The notes under the pieces are model-generated. The model was given only the letters and a program-made list of their open reading frames with translations, made no database searches and was not told where the DNA came from. From NCBI RefSeq assembly GCF_000255655.1, contig NZ_JH636436.1:409636-473635 (forward strand): a DNA stretch of 64,000 nucleotides. Reading direction: 5' to 3'. Numbering within the stretch: the stretch's first letter is position 1; each line of letters begins with the position of its first letter. The stretch is from Schlesneria paludicola DSM 18645. Its GTDB lineage: Bacteria; Planctomycetota; Planctomycetia; Planctomycetales; Planctomycetaceae. Of the stretch, positions 1-10,498 are shown piece by piece. Made by a program: the position numbers and the translations under genes.

Positions 1-1088
<1,088 letters not shown>

Positions 1089-1135
1089 AGAAGATCCTGC
1101 CTGTCACAGGGCTTGAGTGTTTGTGAGTTTTTTCC

Positions 1136-2566
1136 ATGACGACCGCGACTGTTGCACCTGAGATTGAAAGTCCAAGCGGCGCCCCGGCTTCGGCCGAGAT
1201 TGAGTCGCCGAAGCTGGCTGCCGTCATCGCTGAGTTTCCTTCAGCGGCGGCGGTGACTGAAGCCGCGCGGAAGATTCGCGCCGCGGGCGTGTCCGGTTGG
1301 GACGTTCACAGCCCGTTCCCCATTCACGGGATCGACGACGTCATCGGCATTCGCCCCACTCGATTGCCGTGGATCACGTTGTGCGCCGGTGCGACCGGGA
1401 TCTGTGTGGCGCTGCTGATGCAGTGGTGGATGAATGCGGTCGACTATCCTTTCTGGATCAGCGGTAAGCCGTTTTTCGGTCTCCCGGCTGCGGTTCCCGT
1501 TGCGTTCGAATTGATGATTCTGTTCGCTGCGATCAGCACGCTGCTCAGCATGTTGTTGTTGAACGGTTTGCCTCGATTCTCGAATCCTCTGTTCTCGTCG
1601 GATCGATTCCTGCGAGCCACTAGCGATCGCTTTTTCATTTGCTTTGCCGCGTGTGATCCGACGTTCGATCGCGAAAAGGTTCAGAAGCTGCTGACCGAGT
1701 GTCATGCAACAGGTGTCGACGAGTGCTTTGCACCACCCGCTTCTGACAAGCAATGGCCGAGTGGGATTCGTGCCGGGTTGGCCGTGGTGTTTGTGCTCGC
1801 GTTGATTCCGCCCGTGCTGATCGCACAAAAGCGAGCAACGACGACGACGGAACCACGTTTCCACGCGGTTCCGGATATGGATTTCCAGCCGAAGTTTAAG
1901 CCACAGCGAGCGAGTACCTTGTTCGCGGACGGACGCGCCATGCGACCGCAGCCCGCTGGAACGATTGCTCGCGGTGATTTGCGTGCCGACAGTCGGTTGT
2001 ACAAGGGCCTTGAAAGTCCCGAAGGGCAGCGTGCTCTGGCAGAGTCGCCTCGGACGCCGGGTTCACAAGCTGTGACCCGATTTGTTTCCGCCGATGCGTC
2101 GGAATCCAATCGTCTGGTTGCTCAAGCCGATCCCGCGGCAGCTCCCGCCGGTCCTGCTGATCCACTCGATTCACAGCCTTGGGTGAAGACCTTCCCCGTG
2201 CCGATGACTGCCAAGACCATGAAGCGTGGGCAGGAGCGATACAACATCTACTGTGCGGCCTGTCACGGTTTGGGCGGCGATGGGGACGGACTTGTCACAC
2301 GTCGGGCACTTGAACTTGAACAAGGCACGTGGATCAAGCCGACGACGTTCCATTCTGACAACCTTCGTAACCAGCCGATCGGACGAGTGTTTCACTCGAT
2401 CACGAACGGTGTCCGCAAAATGCCAAAATATGGAGATCTGATTCCTGTGGAAGATCGCTGGGCGATCGTGCTGTACGTGCGAGCGTTGCAGCAGTCGAGA
2501 CATGCCGACGTGAAAGATGTTCCGTCGGACCTCGTTCCCCAATTGCGCGATCTGCCTAAGGAGTAA
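1136..2566 (+). CDS. Fused ACIII subunits ActD-ActE (DUF3341 membrane domain plus monohaem cytochrome c)
   Basis: 476 residues. Residues about 25-210 match ActD (DUF3341): a soluble start, then two membrane segments around 78-95 and 120-142 with the conserved YPFWISGKP stretch between them. A third hydrophobic segment near residue 215 leads into a Pro/Ala-rich linker. From about residue 345 there is a class I cytochrome c domain with haem motif C373-A-A-C376-H377 and a likely Met ligand at M429 (KMPKY). In other ACIII systems ActD and ActE are usually separate genes; here one polypeptide would anchor the haem next to the membrane module. Only 8 bp separate it from actF, so co-transcription is expected. 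The fusion is read directly from one uninterrupted frame. Confidence 0.9.
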   Translation: MTTATVAPEIESPSGAPASAEIESPKLAAVIAEFPSAAAVTEAARKIRAAGVSGWDVHSPFPIHGIDDVIGIRPTRLPWITLCAGATGICVALLMQWWMNAVDYPFWISGKPFFGLPAAVPVAFELMILFAAISTLLSMLLLNGLPRFSNPLFSSDRFLRATSDRFFICFAACDPTFDREKVQKLLTECHATGVDECFAPPASDKQWPSGIRAGLAVVFVLALIPPVLIAQKRATTTTEPRFHAVPDMDFQPKFKPQRASTLFADGRAMRPQPAGTIARGDLRADSRLYKGLESPEGQRALAESPRTPGSQAVTRFVSADASESNRLVAQADPAAAPAGPADPLDSQPWVKTFPVPMTAKTMKRGQERYNIYCAACHGLGGDGDGLVTRRALELEQGTWIKPTTFHSDNLRNQPIGRVFHSITNGVRKMPKYGDLIPVEDRWAIVLYVRALQQSRHADVKDVPSDLVPQLRDLPKE

Positions 2567-2574
2567 TCGAACCC

Positions 2575-3810
2575 ATGACGTCAAACACTGCCGAGATCGC
2601 CGACGTGTCGGCATCATTTTCCGAACAGAAGCTGACAGGCGCGGGCCTGCTGGCTCCCCAGGGTGCGTACTTGTTCGGCGCGCTGGGCATGACGGCTGCG
2701 CTCGTTCTGGGACTGTGTGCCGGGGACGGAATGCGTGAGTTCTGGCACAGCTACCTACTGGCTGTCTGCTTCTTTACCAGTCTGGCTTTGGGGGGATTGG
2801 TGTTCGTGGCACTGCAGCACCTGACGCGGTCAGGTTGGAGCGTCATCCTTCGCCGATTGGCCGAAATCTTCGCGATGTCGATTCAGGTCTGTGGACTGCT
2901 GTTCATTCCGATCGTGATTGCCGTGCTGTGTGGTTCCGGCTCGTTGTACATTTGGAACGATGCCGAGATTGCCAAAAGCGATCCTTTGATTCAAAGCAAG
3001 GTGCCCTACCTGAACGCTTCGTTCTTCGCGTTGCGCACCGTCTTCTACTTCGTGGTCTGGACCTTCATCGCCCGCAAGTTCTGGCAGTCATCGCTTGAAC
3101 AGGATGGCAATGGGGATAAAGAGACGACGTTACGGCTGGAACGGTTTAGTGCACCGATGCTGCTGGTTTACGCGTTGACCGTCACGTTCGCGTCGATCGA
3201 TTGGATCATGTCGCTTGATCCGCACTGGTTCAGTTCGATCTTCGGGATCTACTTCTTCAGCGGCAGTCTGATGGCCTTCCTGGCTGCGTTGACGCTGGTG
3301 ATCAATCTGCTGCAGCAACGGTTCCAGTTGCTGCCGATGATCACGGCGGATCACCGCCACGACTTGGGCAAGCTGCTGTTTGGATTCATGTGTTTCTGGG
3401 CGTATATCGGGTTCTCGCAGTACCTGTTGATCTGGTATGCGAACGTTCCCGAAGAAACGGTTTGGTTCAAAGTTCGGCAGTCTGGTGGTTGGGGGGCGGT
3501 GTCGATCGCGCTCATGGCAGGGCACTTCGCTTTACCGTTCCTGGGCTTGATGCGCAAGTCAATGAAACGCGATCCGCAGATGCTAGCCGCCTGGGCGCTG
3601 GTTCTGCTCGTCATGCATTCGGTTGACTACTACTGGTTGATTTTCCCGACGCTCAATCCGTCAGGCCCGACGCTGCCGCTGCTGCCCATCTCGTGCTTGA
3701 TGGGAGTGGGGGGCTTCTATGTTGCCGCCTGGTTGTCGATCGCTGGACAGCGTTCTCTCGTGCCGCTCAATGACCCGCGACTTCCGGAGTCGCTGGCTGT
3801 GCATAACTAA
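2575..3810 (+). CDS. actF: ACIII subunit ActF, NrfD-like integral membrane protein
   Basis: 411 residues with roughly ten hydrophobic helices, the usual size for ActF. ActF is the second membrane subunit of alternative complex III and a paralogue of ActC. Segments such as SIDWIMSLDPHWFSSIFG and the region around HSVDYYWLIFP are typical of quinol:cytochrome c oxidoreductase ActF annotations. The start ATG lies 8 bp after the ActD-ActE stop, which suggests translational coupling. ActF probably has a structural or proton-path role and has no cofactor motif. Confidence 0.88.
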   Translation: MTSNTAEIADVSASFSEQKLTGAGLLAPQGAYLFGALGMTAALVLGLCAGDGMREFWHSYLLAVCFFTSLALGGLVFVALQHLTRSGWSVILRRLAEIFAMSIQVCGLLFIPIVIAVLCGSGSLYIWNDAEIAKSDPLIQSKVPYLNASFFALRTVFYFVVWTFIARKFWQSSLEQDGNGDKETTLRLERFSAPMLLVYALTVTFASIDWIMSLDPHWFSSIFGIYFFSGSLMAFLAALTLVINLLQQRFQLLPMITADHRHDLGKLLFGFMCFWAYIGFSQYLLIWYANVPEETVWFKVRQSGGWGAVSIALMAGHFALPFLGLMRKSMKRDPQMLAAWALVLLVMHSVDYYWLIFPTLNPSGPTLPLLPISCLMGVGGFYVAAWLSIAGQRSLVPLNDPRLPESLAVHN

Positions 3811-3865
3811 CTGACCCTTCTTGAAGGACCCGGCCTTCGCTGGTTTGCTTTTCGACTGGAGTTGA

Positions 3866-4186
3866 ATGATGGCTCGTTATGATGACCTCAATACACAGAA
3901 CATTTCGGTCGTCGGTCTGTGCGGCGCAGTGGGAACGTTTGTGATCATCGTCGCACTGCAGGTGCTGTACTATAACTTCGAATCACAGGAAATGGCTCGC
4001 AAGGTTCTGAACGTACCGCAGGTGGGATCGGAATCGATCCTCAGCGAACAGCGGGCACGTTTGTCCTCGTATGGCTGGGTCGATCGCGAACAAATGATCG
4101 TTGCGGTCCCCATCGACGAAGCGATGTCACAGGTTCTGGCCCGCGAGCAGCAGGCCGTCGTGAGGAATTCTGCGAATGCCAACTAG
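3866..4186 (+). CDS. Small single-span membrane protein of the ACIII/oxidase operon, function unknown
   Basis: 106 residues: a short cytoplasmic start, one membrane helix at about residues 14-35 and a soluble tail. The tail contains LSSYGWVDREQ followed by VPIDEAM. From memory, similar short proteins with a Tyr-x-Trp-Val-Asp plus Pro-Ile-(D/E)-x-Ala-Met pattern sit beside SCO and cytochrome oxidase genes in other bacteria, so an assembly or accessory role is inferred. Its stop overlaps the SCO start by 11 bp, showing tight coupling to copper-centre assembly. No catalytic or metal motif is visible. Confidence 0.8.
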   Translation: MMARYDDLNTQNISVVGLCGAVGTFVIIVALQVLYYNFESQEMARKVLNVPQVGSESILSEQRARLSSYGWVDREQMIVAVPIDEAMSQVLAREQQAVVRNSANAN

Positions 4187-5129
4187 TTGTCGCCCAATGC
4201 CGATGACCTTCGGCTGGCGGCTGGTTTGGATTCTCTCTGTGCTGGCCCTCGGCTTGGCCAGTTCGTGGTCGCAGAGGGTCTGCGCGGAAACGTATGACAA
4301 TCAATTGCCGGCCGAATTGGCTGGCATGGGTGTCACGGAACATCTGTCGGAGCGGATTCCGCTTGAGGCCGAGTTTCGAGATGAGTCGGGAAAAGTGGTC
4401 AAGTTGGCGCAATATTTCGCCTCGGGCCGCCCGGTCATCTTGTCGTTTAACTATTCGAATTGTCCGATGCTTTGCAGCCTGCAACTTTCGGGGCTGGTCA
4501 CAGGATTGAAAGAGGTCGAACTGACCTGCGGCAAGGATTACGAGTTCGTGTCGATCAGCATTGATCCTCACGAACAGCCGATGCGTGCGGCCCAGACGCG
4601 TCAGCGGTACTACCAGATGTATGGTCGGCAAGGTTCAGGCAACGGTTGGCATTTTCTGGTGGGATCGCAGAAGGCGATTACCGATTTGACCGAAGCGATC
4701 GGTGTGACGTACCGCTATTTGCCCGAGAAAAAAGAATATGTGCATCCTGCGGTTTGTGTGGCGATGACGCCTGAAGGACGTTTGTCGCGATATTTGTATG
4801 GCGTGACGTTCGATCCCCAGACCTTGCGGCTTGCCCTGGTGGAATCGAGTGCAGGAAAGATTGGAACGACGCTCGATCAAATCCTGTTGTTTTGTTTTCA
4901 CTACGACAATACGGCAGGACGCTATTCGATGTCCGCACGTCGCTTGATGACGGTGGCGGGGCTCTTCACGACGGTCGTCCTGGCCAGCGTGTTGGGACGA
5001 ATGTTCTGGAAAGAATCACGACTTCGGCGTCGTCTGAAGAATGACTTGCTGGGGCACCCTGTTGCCACGGGCGTCCTGCCGATGTTTGCCAAAGTGGACC
5101 AAGATCCTTCGCTGAAACCAGTGCGCTAA
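4176..5129 (+). CDS. SCO1/SenC/PrrC family copper chaperone for the CuA centre
   Basis: 317 residues. A signal/anchor helix at residues about 8-33 is followed by a thioredoxin-like SCO domain carrying the copper motif C96-P-M-L-C100. A downstream His (H190 in EYVHPAV) fits the third copper ligand. A second hydrophobic segment near residues 255-275 (LMTVAGLFTTVVLASVLG) gives a C-terminal anchor, which is longer than the classical SCO layout but common in SCO proteins of this kind of operon. SCO proteins load copper into, or reduce the cysteines of, CuA in oxidase subunit II, the next gene 58 bp downstream. Confidence 0.9.
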   Translation: MPTSCRPMPMTFGWRLVWILSVLALGLASSWSQRVCAETYDNQLPAELAGMGVTEHLSERIPLEAEFRDESGKVVKLAQYFASGRPVILSFNYSNCPMLCSLQLSGLVTGLKEVELTCGKDYEFVSISIDPHEQPMRAAQTRQRYYQMYGRQGSGNGWHFLVGSQKAITDLTEAIGVTYRYLPEKKEYVHPAVCVAMTPEGRLSRYLYGVTFDPQTLRLALVESSAGKIGTTLDQILLFCFHYDNTAGRYSMSARRLMTVAGLFTTVVLASVLGRMFWKESRLRRRLKNDLLGHPVATGVLPMFAKVDQDPSLKPVR

Positions 5130-5187
5130 CGACGCTGGTATGACTGATGTGCTTTCGCCGTTGAATTGAGGCTGCAGAAGAGACGCT

Positions 5188-6156
5188 ATGAATTTCATGA
5201 CCCTGGCCGCCGATGTCGCAACTGACGGGGGATCGTTCTGGTTCCCGGCGCCGAGTTCCACGATCGCCGGCGAAATCGACAGTCTGTTTAATTTCATTCT
5301 GTCGCTGTCCGCGTTCTTTTTCGTGTTGATCGTCGGGCTGATGCTGATCTTCGTGATCAAGTATCGCCGTCGTCCGGGGTACGTGCAGGGCTCGGCGCCC
5401 GACCATAACGACACCCTGGAAATCGTGTGGTCGGTCATTCCCGCCCTGCTGTCGGTCCTGATCTTTTACCGGGGATTCGTCGGTTATCTAGATGCCCGCA
5501 CGCCGCCTGCCGAGACGTACGAAATCAAGGTTAATGCCAAGAAGTGGTCGTGGGCGTTCCAGTACCCCAATGGCTATATCGACAACGATCTGCACTTGCC
5601 GGTGAATCGCGCGATCAAGTTGACGATGACTTCGGAAGACGTGATCCACAGCCTGTTCATCCCTGCGTTCCGCACGAAGATGGACATCGTTCCCGGCCGG
5701 TATACGACGATGTGGTTCAATCCGACGCGTGAGGGCGAATTCCCACTGCTGTGCGCCGAGTACTGCGGCACGAAGCATTCCGACATGCTCGCCAACGTTG
5801 TCGTTCATCCCTCGGGTGAATTCGAACGCTGGCTGGAGCAGGCCTCGAACCTGCTGGCCACGTTGCCGCCCGTCGAAGCTGGAAAGATCCTGTACACACG
5901 GCGGGGCTGCGTGCAGTGCCACACTCTAGATGGAACCGCCAAGGTCGGCCCTTCGTTCAAGGCGTCATTCGGCACCAAGCAGTCGCTGGCGGACGGGACG
6001 TCCGTTGAGATTGAAGAGAACTATATCCGCGAATCGATCCTCGACCCATTGAAGAAGGTCCGCGCGGGATTCCGGCCTGTGATGCCGTCATACAAAGGCC
6101 AACTCAAAGATCCCGAAATCGACGCGATCATTGAATTCATCAAGAGTCTGAAGTGA
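5188..6156 (+). CDS. coxB: Cytochrome c oxidase subunit II with fused cytochrome c domain (caa3 type)
   Basis: 322 residues. The N-terminal hairpin of two membrane helices (about 30-55 and 72-95) is followed by a cupredoxin domain with the complete CuA set C189-A-E191-Y-C193, H197 and M200. A C-terminal cytochrome c domain carries C241-V-Q-C244-H245. CuA takes electrons from the fused haem and passes them to haem a of subunit I. This arrangement fits direct electron delivery from the neighbouring ACIII. Its stop codon overlaps a GTG start for subunit I. Confidence 0.95.
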   Translation: MNFMTLAADVATDGGSFWFPAPSSTIAGEIDSLFNFILSLSAFFFVLIVGLMLIFVIKYRRRPGYVQGSAPDHNDTLEIVWSVIPALLSVLIFYRGFVGYLDARTPPAETYEIKVNAKKWSWAFQYPNGYIDNDLHLPVNRAIKLTMTSEDVIHSLFIPAFRTKMDIVPGRYTTMWFNPTREGEFPLLCAEYCGTKHSDMLANVVVHPSGEFERWLEQASNLLATLPPVEAGKILYTRRGCVQCHTLDGTAKVGPSFKASFGTKQSLADGTSVEIEENYIRESILDPLKKVRAGFRPVMPSYKGQLKDPEIDAIIEFIKSLK

Positions 6157-7889
6157 AAGTGAGTATGAGTATGTCCACCGCACCAAATAAGACTGCTGTG
6201 TGCGAGTCATCCACTAGCGATCCGTCCGCGAACTATTTGAATTGTTCTCGCGGATTCTGGTCGTGGGCGGCGACCGTTGATCATAAACGTATTGCCGTGA
6301 TGTACCTGATCTCGGTGCTGGGCGCCTTCCTGGTGGGTGGCGTCCTGGCGCTGGTGCTCCGCACGGAATTGTGGACGCCTGGCCGGACGATCATGGATCA
6401 TGATACGTACAACCACACGTTCACCCTGCACGGCGCGGTGATGACGTTTCTGTTCATCATCCCCAGCATTCCCGCGGCACTCGGCAATTTTCTGTTGCCG
6501 ATCATGATTGGCGCGAAAGACGTGGCGTTCCCACGAATGAACCTGGCAAGCTACTACTTGTGGCTGATCGGAGCCGTCTTCCTGCTGGCGGCAATTCTGC
6601 TCGGCGGACTGGATACGGGATGGACGTTCTATACACCGTACAGCACGACCACGAATTCCAGTGTGATCACGGCCAGTCTGGGGGTGTTCATCCTGGGGTT
6701 CAGTTCGATCTTTACGGGTTTGAACTTCATCGTGACGATGCACACGATGCGTCCAGCATGGATGAGCTGGTTCCGGCTGCCGCTGTTTCTGTGGGCGATC
6801 TATGCCACGTCGATCATTCAAGTTCTCGCGACCCCAGTGCTCGGCATTACGTTGATGCTCTTGATCGCCGAACGTGCTCTGGGAATCGGGATTTTCGATC
6901 CAAAGCTGGGTGGTGACCCGGTCCTGTTCCAGCACTTCTTCTGGTTTTATTCGCACCCGGCCGTGTACATCATGATTCTGCCGGCGATGGGGGTTGTCAG
7001 CGAGTTGATCGCTGTGTTCAGCCGCAAGGCGATCTTCGGTTACAAACTGATTGCGTACAGTAGTATCGCCATCGCTCTGTTGGGGTTCCTGGTCTGGGGA
7101 CACCACATGTTTACGAGCGGTCAATCACGCATCTCGGCGATTATCTTCAGCGGACTGACATTCAGTGTTTCGATTCCATCGGCCATCAAGATTTTCAACT
7201 GGCTGGGGACGATGTACCGCGGTTCGATTCTGCTCGCGACGCCCATGTGCTATGCACTGAGCTTCATGTTCCTGTTTACGATCGGGGGATTGACGGGGTT
7301 GTTCCTGGGTGCCCTCGCGGTGGACGTGCATCTGCATGACACTTATTTCGTGGTGGCTCACTTCCATTACGTGATGATGGGGGGCACGCTGGTTGCCTTC
7401 CTGGGCGGTCTGTTCTACTGGTGGCCAAAGATGTTCGGGAAGATGTACAGCGAATTCTGGGGCCGCATCGGCTGCTTCGGTGTGTTCGCCGCGTTCAATC
7501 TGACGTTCTTTCCACAGTTCATCATGGGTGCCCGTGGGATGCCCCGTCGGTACTACAACTATCATCCGCAGTTCCAGTTCTATCACCAGATGTCGACCGT
7601 GGGGTCGTTCTTGCTGGGATTCTCACTGTGTATCGTGGCGGGCGTGCTGATTCATTCCTTGCTGCGAGGCAAGAAGGCGCCAGCGAATCCCTGGGGCGCA
7701 TCCTCGCTGGAATGGCAAGCCGCTTCCCCGCCGACCATGCACAACTTCGATCACGCGACCGTCGAAGTCGATCCTTATGATTTCGATGCGCAGATTTATG
7801 ATCCGGCTCTCGGCGGTTATCGATTGCGCGAAATCCCGCCTGTGAAGCGTTCCGTTCCTCATCATACTCCCGAACCCGCTGGCGTCTGA
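6153..7889 (+). CDS. ctaD: Cytochrome c oxidase subunit I, haem-copper oxidase type A2
   Basis: 578 residues from the GTG at 6153; in-frame ATGs at 6165 and 6171 are equally possible starts. Twelve membrane helices with the haem and CuB ligands are visible: the HTFTLHG His, WGHHMF, and [15 protein letters not shown]. The helix VI motif reads Y266-S267-H268-P269-A270-V271-Y272. The Glu of the A1-type HPEVY motif is replaced by Ala, and the Tyr-Ser pair typical of A2 oxidases is present. H268 and Y272 would form the cross-linked pair. The enzyme reduces O2 to water and pumps protons. It overlaps coxB by 4 bp and lies 43 bp before subunit III. Confidence 0.97.
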   Translation: MKVSMSMSTAPNKTAVCESSTSDPSANYLNCSRGFWSWAATVDHKRIAVMYLISVLGAFLVGGVLALVLRTELWTPGRTIMDHDTYNHTFTLHGAVMTFLFIIPSIPAALGNFLLPIMIGAKDVAFPRMNLASYYLWLIGAVFLLAAILLGGLDTGWTFYTPYSTTTNSSVITASLGVFILGFSSIFTGLNFIVTMHTMRPAWMSWFRLPLFLWAIYATSIIQVLATPVLGITLMLLIAERALGIGIFDPKLGGDPVLFQHFFWFYSHPAVYIMILPAMGVVSELIAVFSRKAIFGYKLIAYSSIAIALLGFLVWGHHMFTSGQSRISAIIFSGLTFSVSIPSAIKIFNWLGTMYRGSILLATPMCYALSFMFLFTIGGLTGLFLGALAVDVHLHDTYFVVAHFHYVMMGGTLVAFLGGLFYWWPKMFGKMYSEFWGRIGCFGVFAAFNLTFFPQFIMGARGMPRRYYNYHPQFQFYHQMSTVGSFLLGFSLCIVAGVLIHSLLRGKKAPANPWGASSLEWQAASPPTMHNFDHATVEVDPYDFDAQIYDPALGGYRLREIPPVKRSVPHHTPEPAGV

Positions 7890-7932
7890 ACCGTTCGTTT
7901 TCACGCCTTCCTTACGAGGTCCAAGAGCCGCA

Positions 7933-8754
7933 ATGTCGACCGTACCTTTGCCCACGACCGCCGCTGATCCGACGATTCCCCTGCCGGTTTCGTCTGGACA
8001 TCACCATGCCGCACATGGCTCGGGGGATTCACACGACCATCACGATCATCCCAAATTTCTGGCTCATCATTTCGAATCTGCTGAACAGCAATTCGATTCG
8101 GGCAAGCTGGGAATGTGGTTGTTTCTGGTCACGGAAATCATGTTCTTCAGCGGGCTGTTCTGTGCGTACGCCGTGTACCGGTCGGCTCACCCCGAGATCT
8201 TCGTGTATGCCCACAAATTTCTCGACACGAACCTGGGGGCGATCAACACGGTTGTGTTGCTGGTCAGCAGTCTGACGATGGCGCTGGCTGTTCGAGCCGC
8301 TCAGCTTGGACAACGAAGCGCGCTGATCATCAACCTGGTGTTGACGCTGGCCTGTGCCGGGGGCTTTCTGGGCATCAAGTACGTTGAGTATTCGCATAAG
8401 TGGCATTCCGGTCTGTTGTGGGCTCGTGATTTTCATCCGCATCTGGAACATGGCGATGGTGCACATGGTTCCGAGCATGCGGATTCGCACGCAGCGGGTG
8501 GACACGAACAGCCTGATCCCGCGTTGGCACCACGAAATGCCGGGATTTTCTTCAGCATCTACTTCTGCCTGACCGGGCTGCACGGAATTCATATTCTGGC
8601 CGGAATGGGGGCCATCATCTGGATTCTGGTTCGGTCGATTCGAGGTGACTTTACGCCCGAATACTATGGTCCAGTCGATTTCGTCGGCCTGTATTGGCAC
8701 TTGGTCGACTTGGTGTGGATCTATCTGTTTCCGCTGCTGTACCTCATTCACTAA
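7933..8754 (+). CDS. ctaE: Cytochrome c oxidase subunit III with His-rich insertions
   Basis: 273 residues with the subunit III fold: helices starting at [16 protein letters not shown] and ending in the conserved [22 protein letters not shown]. Two extramembrane stretches are unusually rich in His and acidic residues: residues about 23-36 ([18 protein letters not shown]) and about 173-195 ([20 protein letters not shown]). Subunit III stabilises the catalytic core. The His-rich loops may bind metal, but that is only inferred from composition. It is part of the oxidase operon, 58 bp before subunit IV. Confidence 0.95.
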   Translation: MSTVPLPTTAADPTIPLPVSSGHHHAAHGSGDSHDHHDHPKFLAHHFESAEQQFDSGKLGMWLFLVTEIMFFSGLFCAYAVYRSAHPEIFVYAHKFLDTNLGAINTVVLLVSSLTMALAVRAAQLGQRSALIINLVLTLACAGGFLGIKYVEYSHKWHSGLLWARDFHPHLEHGDGAHGSEHADSHAAGGHEQPDPALAPRNAGIFFSIYFCLTGLHGIHILAGMGAIIWILVRSIRGDFTPEYYGPVDFVGLYWHLVDLVWIYLFPLLYLIH

Positions 8755-8812
8755 TCGGATCGCGGTCGCTGCCGCTCTTGTCGTCTGACCCGTTTGATCT
8801 GGAATACGCCCG

Positions 8813-9253
8813 ATGTCGCACACTCCTGCCGCCACTTCACCTGCTGCTGAACATCATCACGCCGAGCATCACTCGCACGCGATGCCGCTGAGCATTCTGA
8901 TTCCGACGTTCGTCGCGTTGATCGTGCTGACGATTGTGACCGTCACGGCTTCGAAGCTGTCTTTGGGGGCGGCGGAAATCTGGGTCGCGATGGGAATCGC
9001 GACCGTCAAGGCGGCCCTGGTCGCGCTGTACTTCATGCACTTGCGGTACGACAAACCGTTCAATGCGATGCTGATTCTGTTTTCGCTCGTGTTCGCGGCG
9101 GTCTTCGTCGGCTTGGCGCTGGTGGATTCGCAGGCATATCAACCCGAGATCGGAGCCTACGATCTCCAAAATCCGCCAGTCGATGCGGCACCAGCCGCCG
9201 CTGAGCAACCAGCTGCTACGACCGCCCCAGCAGCAGACGCTGCGCATAAGTAA
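8813..9253 (+). CDS. Cytochrome c oxidase subunit IV (prokaryotic type)
   Basis: 146 residues with three membrane helices (about 23-42, 53-75 and 84-103) in the pattern of the prokaryotic COX subunit IV family, including KAALVALYFMHLRYDKPF. A His-rich start (HHHAEHHSHAMP) echoes subunit III, and an Ala/Pro-rich tail follows the last helix. It is the last gene of the respiratory operon and is followed 45 bp later by a strong hairpin. The role in the oxidase is accessory or stabilising. Confidence 0.9.
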   Translation: MSHTPAATSPAAEHHHAEHHSHAMPLSILIPTFVALIVLTIVTVTASKLSLGAAEIWVAMGIATVKAALVALYFMHLRYDKPFNAMLILFSLVFAAVFVGLALVDSQAYQPEIGAYDLQNPPVDAAPAAAEQPAATTAPAADAAHK

Positions 9254-9297
9254 CTTGATCCACCGAACAGTCGCACTGTCGCTGTTACAGTTCATCC

Positions 9298-9344
9298 ATG
9301 CATACGCCTACGACATCGGACCACCATGTCGTAGGCGTATGCAT
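9298..9344 (+). terminator. Perfect 19-bp stem hairpin closing the ACIII/caa3 operon
   Basis: The arms 9298-9316 and 9326-9344 are exact reverse complements (19 of 19) around a 9-base loop, with a short T-rich run directly behind (gcatttctct). It lies 45 bp after the subunit IV stop and no other gene ends nearby, so it fits an intrinsic terminator. The T tract is short, so an mRNA 3'-end protecting hairpin is an alternative. Confidence 0.7.
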
Positions 9345-9345
9345 T

Positions 9346-9447
9346 TCTCTGTGCCTCCCACGCTACCAATGTTCACCCGAAATACGCGAAACGTACATGT
9401 GGGTCCAGCGGGGGAGGGGGAGACACAGAGGCACGGAGACACAGAGA
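9346..9447 (+). repeat. Dispersed palindromic repeat, copy A
   Basis: Shares with copies at 30605 and 39419 the ends tctctgtg...cctcc and ggagacacagag, an identical core catgtgggtccagcgg (9396-9411), and the double unit gagacacagag-gcacg-gagacacagag at its right end. It is the most diverged of the three in its left half. It sits between the oxidase operon terminator and rsmH, and no protein coding is credible in it. Confidence 0.8.
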
Positions 9448-9559
9448 GAAGAGATACGTACCGTTCGCTGCCGGGATTGGTCTTCTCAGAAAATGGCTCC
9501 TGCAATATAAGCCGATGTTCGTGAAGTGACCCGAGTTTGGCTCGTGGTTTTGTCGCGCC

Positions 9560-10498
9560 ATGTCCTTTTTTGTCATCGAATCCGTTATGGAGCCTCGTTC
9601 CCCCGGTCGTGATGCTACGGCAGTCCATGTCCCCGTTCTGTTGCGTGAAGTGCTGCAACAGCTCCGGCTGGAACCTGGATTGACCGTTGTGGACGGTACG
9701 GTCGGAGCGGGAGGACACAGTCGCGAAATGCTGAAAGTTGTTGGTCCATCTGGACGCCTGATTGGTCTCGACCGTGACCCCATGATGCTGGGGCATGCCG
9801 GGAAAGTCGTGTCCGGCCCCAACATGTTCCTGCGGCACTCAAGTTATGTGGAACTTCCGGCTGTGCTTCGTGAACTGGGAATGACTGGCGTCGATCGAAT
9901 CCTGCTGGATCTGGGACTGTCCTCTGACCAGCTCTCGGACGTCTCACGAGGATTTGGTTTCTTGAGTGACGGACCCTTGGATCTGCGCTTCGATCCGTCA
10001 TCGGGAAAGTCGGCTGCGGATGTGCTGGCCTACGCCTCGGCCGCGCAGTTGGAGGAAGTCTTCACAGAATTCGGTGAAGAGCCCCGCGCGAAGGCTCTTG
10101 CGGAATACCTGGTCAAACGTCGGACATCGGCGCCCATTCGTACGGGTGCCGATCTGACGCAAGCGGTGGCGGAATGTCCGGCGATTCGTAAGCAGGGGCA
10201 CAGCGATAAGAATCCCGCGACGCGTATTTTTCAGGCATTGCGGATTGCCGTGAACCACGAACTGGAACATGTGGAACGCGGGATTTCGTCCAGCGCCTAT
10301 GACTCGTTGAATCCTGGGGGTTTGTTGGCGGTGATTACTTTCCACTCGTTGGAAGATCGGTTGGTGAAGAATGAATTTCGGAATCAGGATCGATGGGTCA
10401 ATCTGACGGCCAAGCCGATTGTCGCATCGCCCCAGGAACAGCGCTTCAACCCGCGGAGCCGCTCGGCGAAGTTGCGCGTGGCGCAGAAGAAAGTGTGA
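9560..10498 (+). CDS. rsmH: 16S rRNA (cytosine1402-N4)-methyltransferase RsmH/MraW
   Basis: 312 residues, the normal length. The start HVPVLLREVLQQL is typical of the family, followed by the SAM-binding loop DGTVGAGGHS, the LIGLDRDP acidic loop, LLDLGLSSDQL, and the C-terminal FHSLEDRLVK and PRSRSAKLR signatures. RsmH methylates the ribosomal P site of 16S rRNA with SAM and commonly opens the dcw cell-division cluster, as here. An in-frame ATG at 9587 (MEPRSPG) is a possible alternative start, giving a more usual N-terminus. Confidence 0.97.
   Translation: MSFFVIESVMEPRSPGRDATAVHVPVLLREVLQQLRLEPGLTVVDGTVGAGGHSREMLKVVGPSGRLIGLDRDPMMLGHAGKVVSGPNMFLRHSSYVELPAVLRELGMTGVDRILLDLGLSSDQLSDVSRGFGFLSDGPLDLRFDPSSGKSAADVLAYASAAQLEEVFTEFGEEPRAKALAEYLVKRRTSAPIRTGADLTQAVAECPAIRKQGHSDKNPATRIFQALRIAVNHELEHVERGISSSAYDSLNPGGLLAVITFHSLEDRLVKNEFRNQDRWVNLTAKPIVASPQEQRFNPRSRSAKLRVAQKKV

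Larger units (their letters stand above)
9254..9559. other. Intergenic region between the respiratory operon and rsmH
   Basis: These 306 bp hold the operon-closing hairpin (9298-9344) and repeat copy A (9346-9447). The remaining 110 bp before rsmH should carry its promoter. No convincing -35/-10 pair was recognised by eye. Confidence 0.6.

Noticed and set aside
6207-7124. 305-residue minus-strand frame inside ctaD
   Set aside because: Lies wholly opposite a fully supported oxidase gene; composition is Arg/Gln/His-rich, as expected from the complement of a GC-rich gene.
9346-9447. Repeat copies considered as a CRISPR array or coding sequence
   Set aside because: The three copies are tens of kilobases apart, vary in orientation and have no spacer structure; frames through them change between copies.
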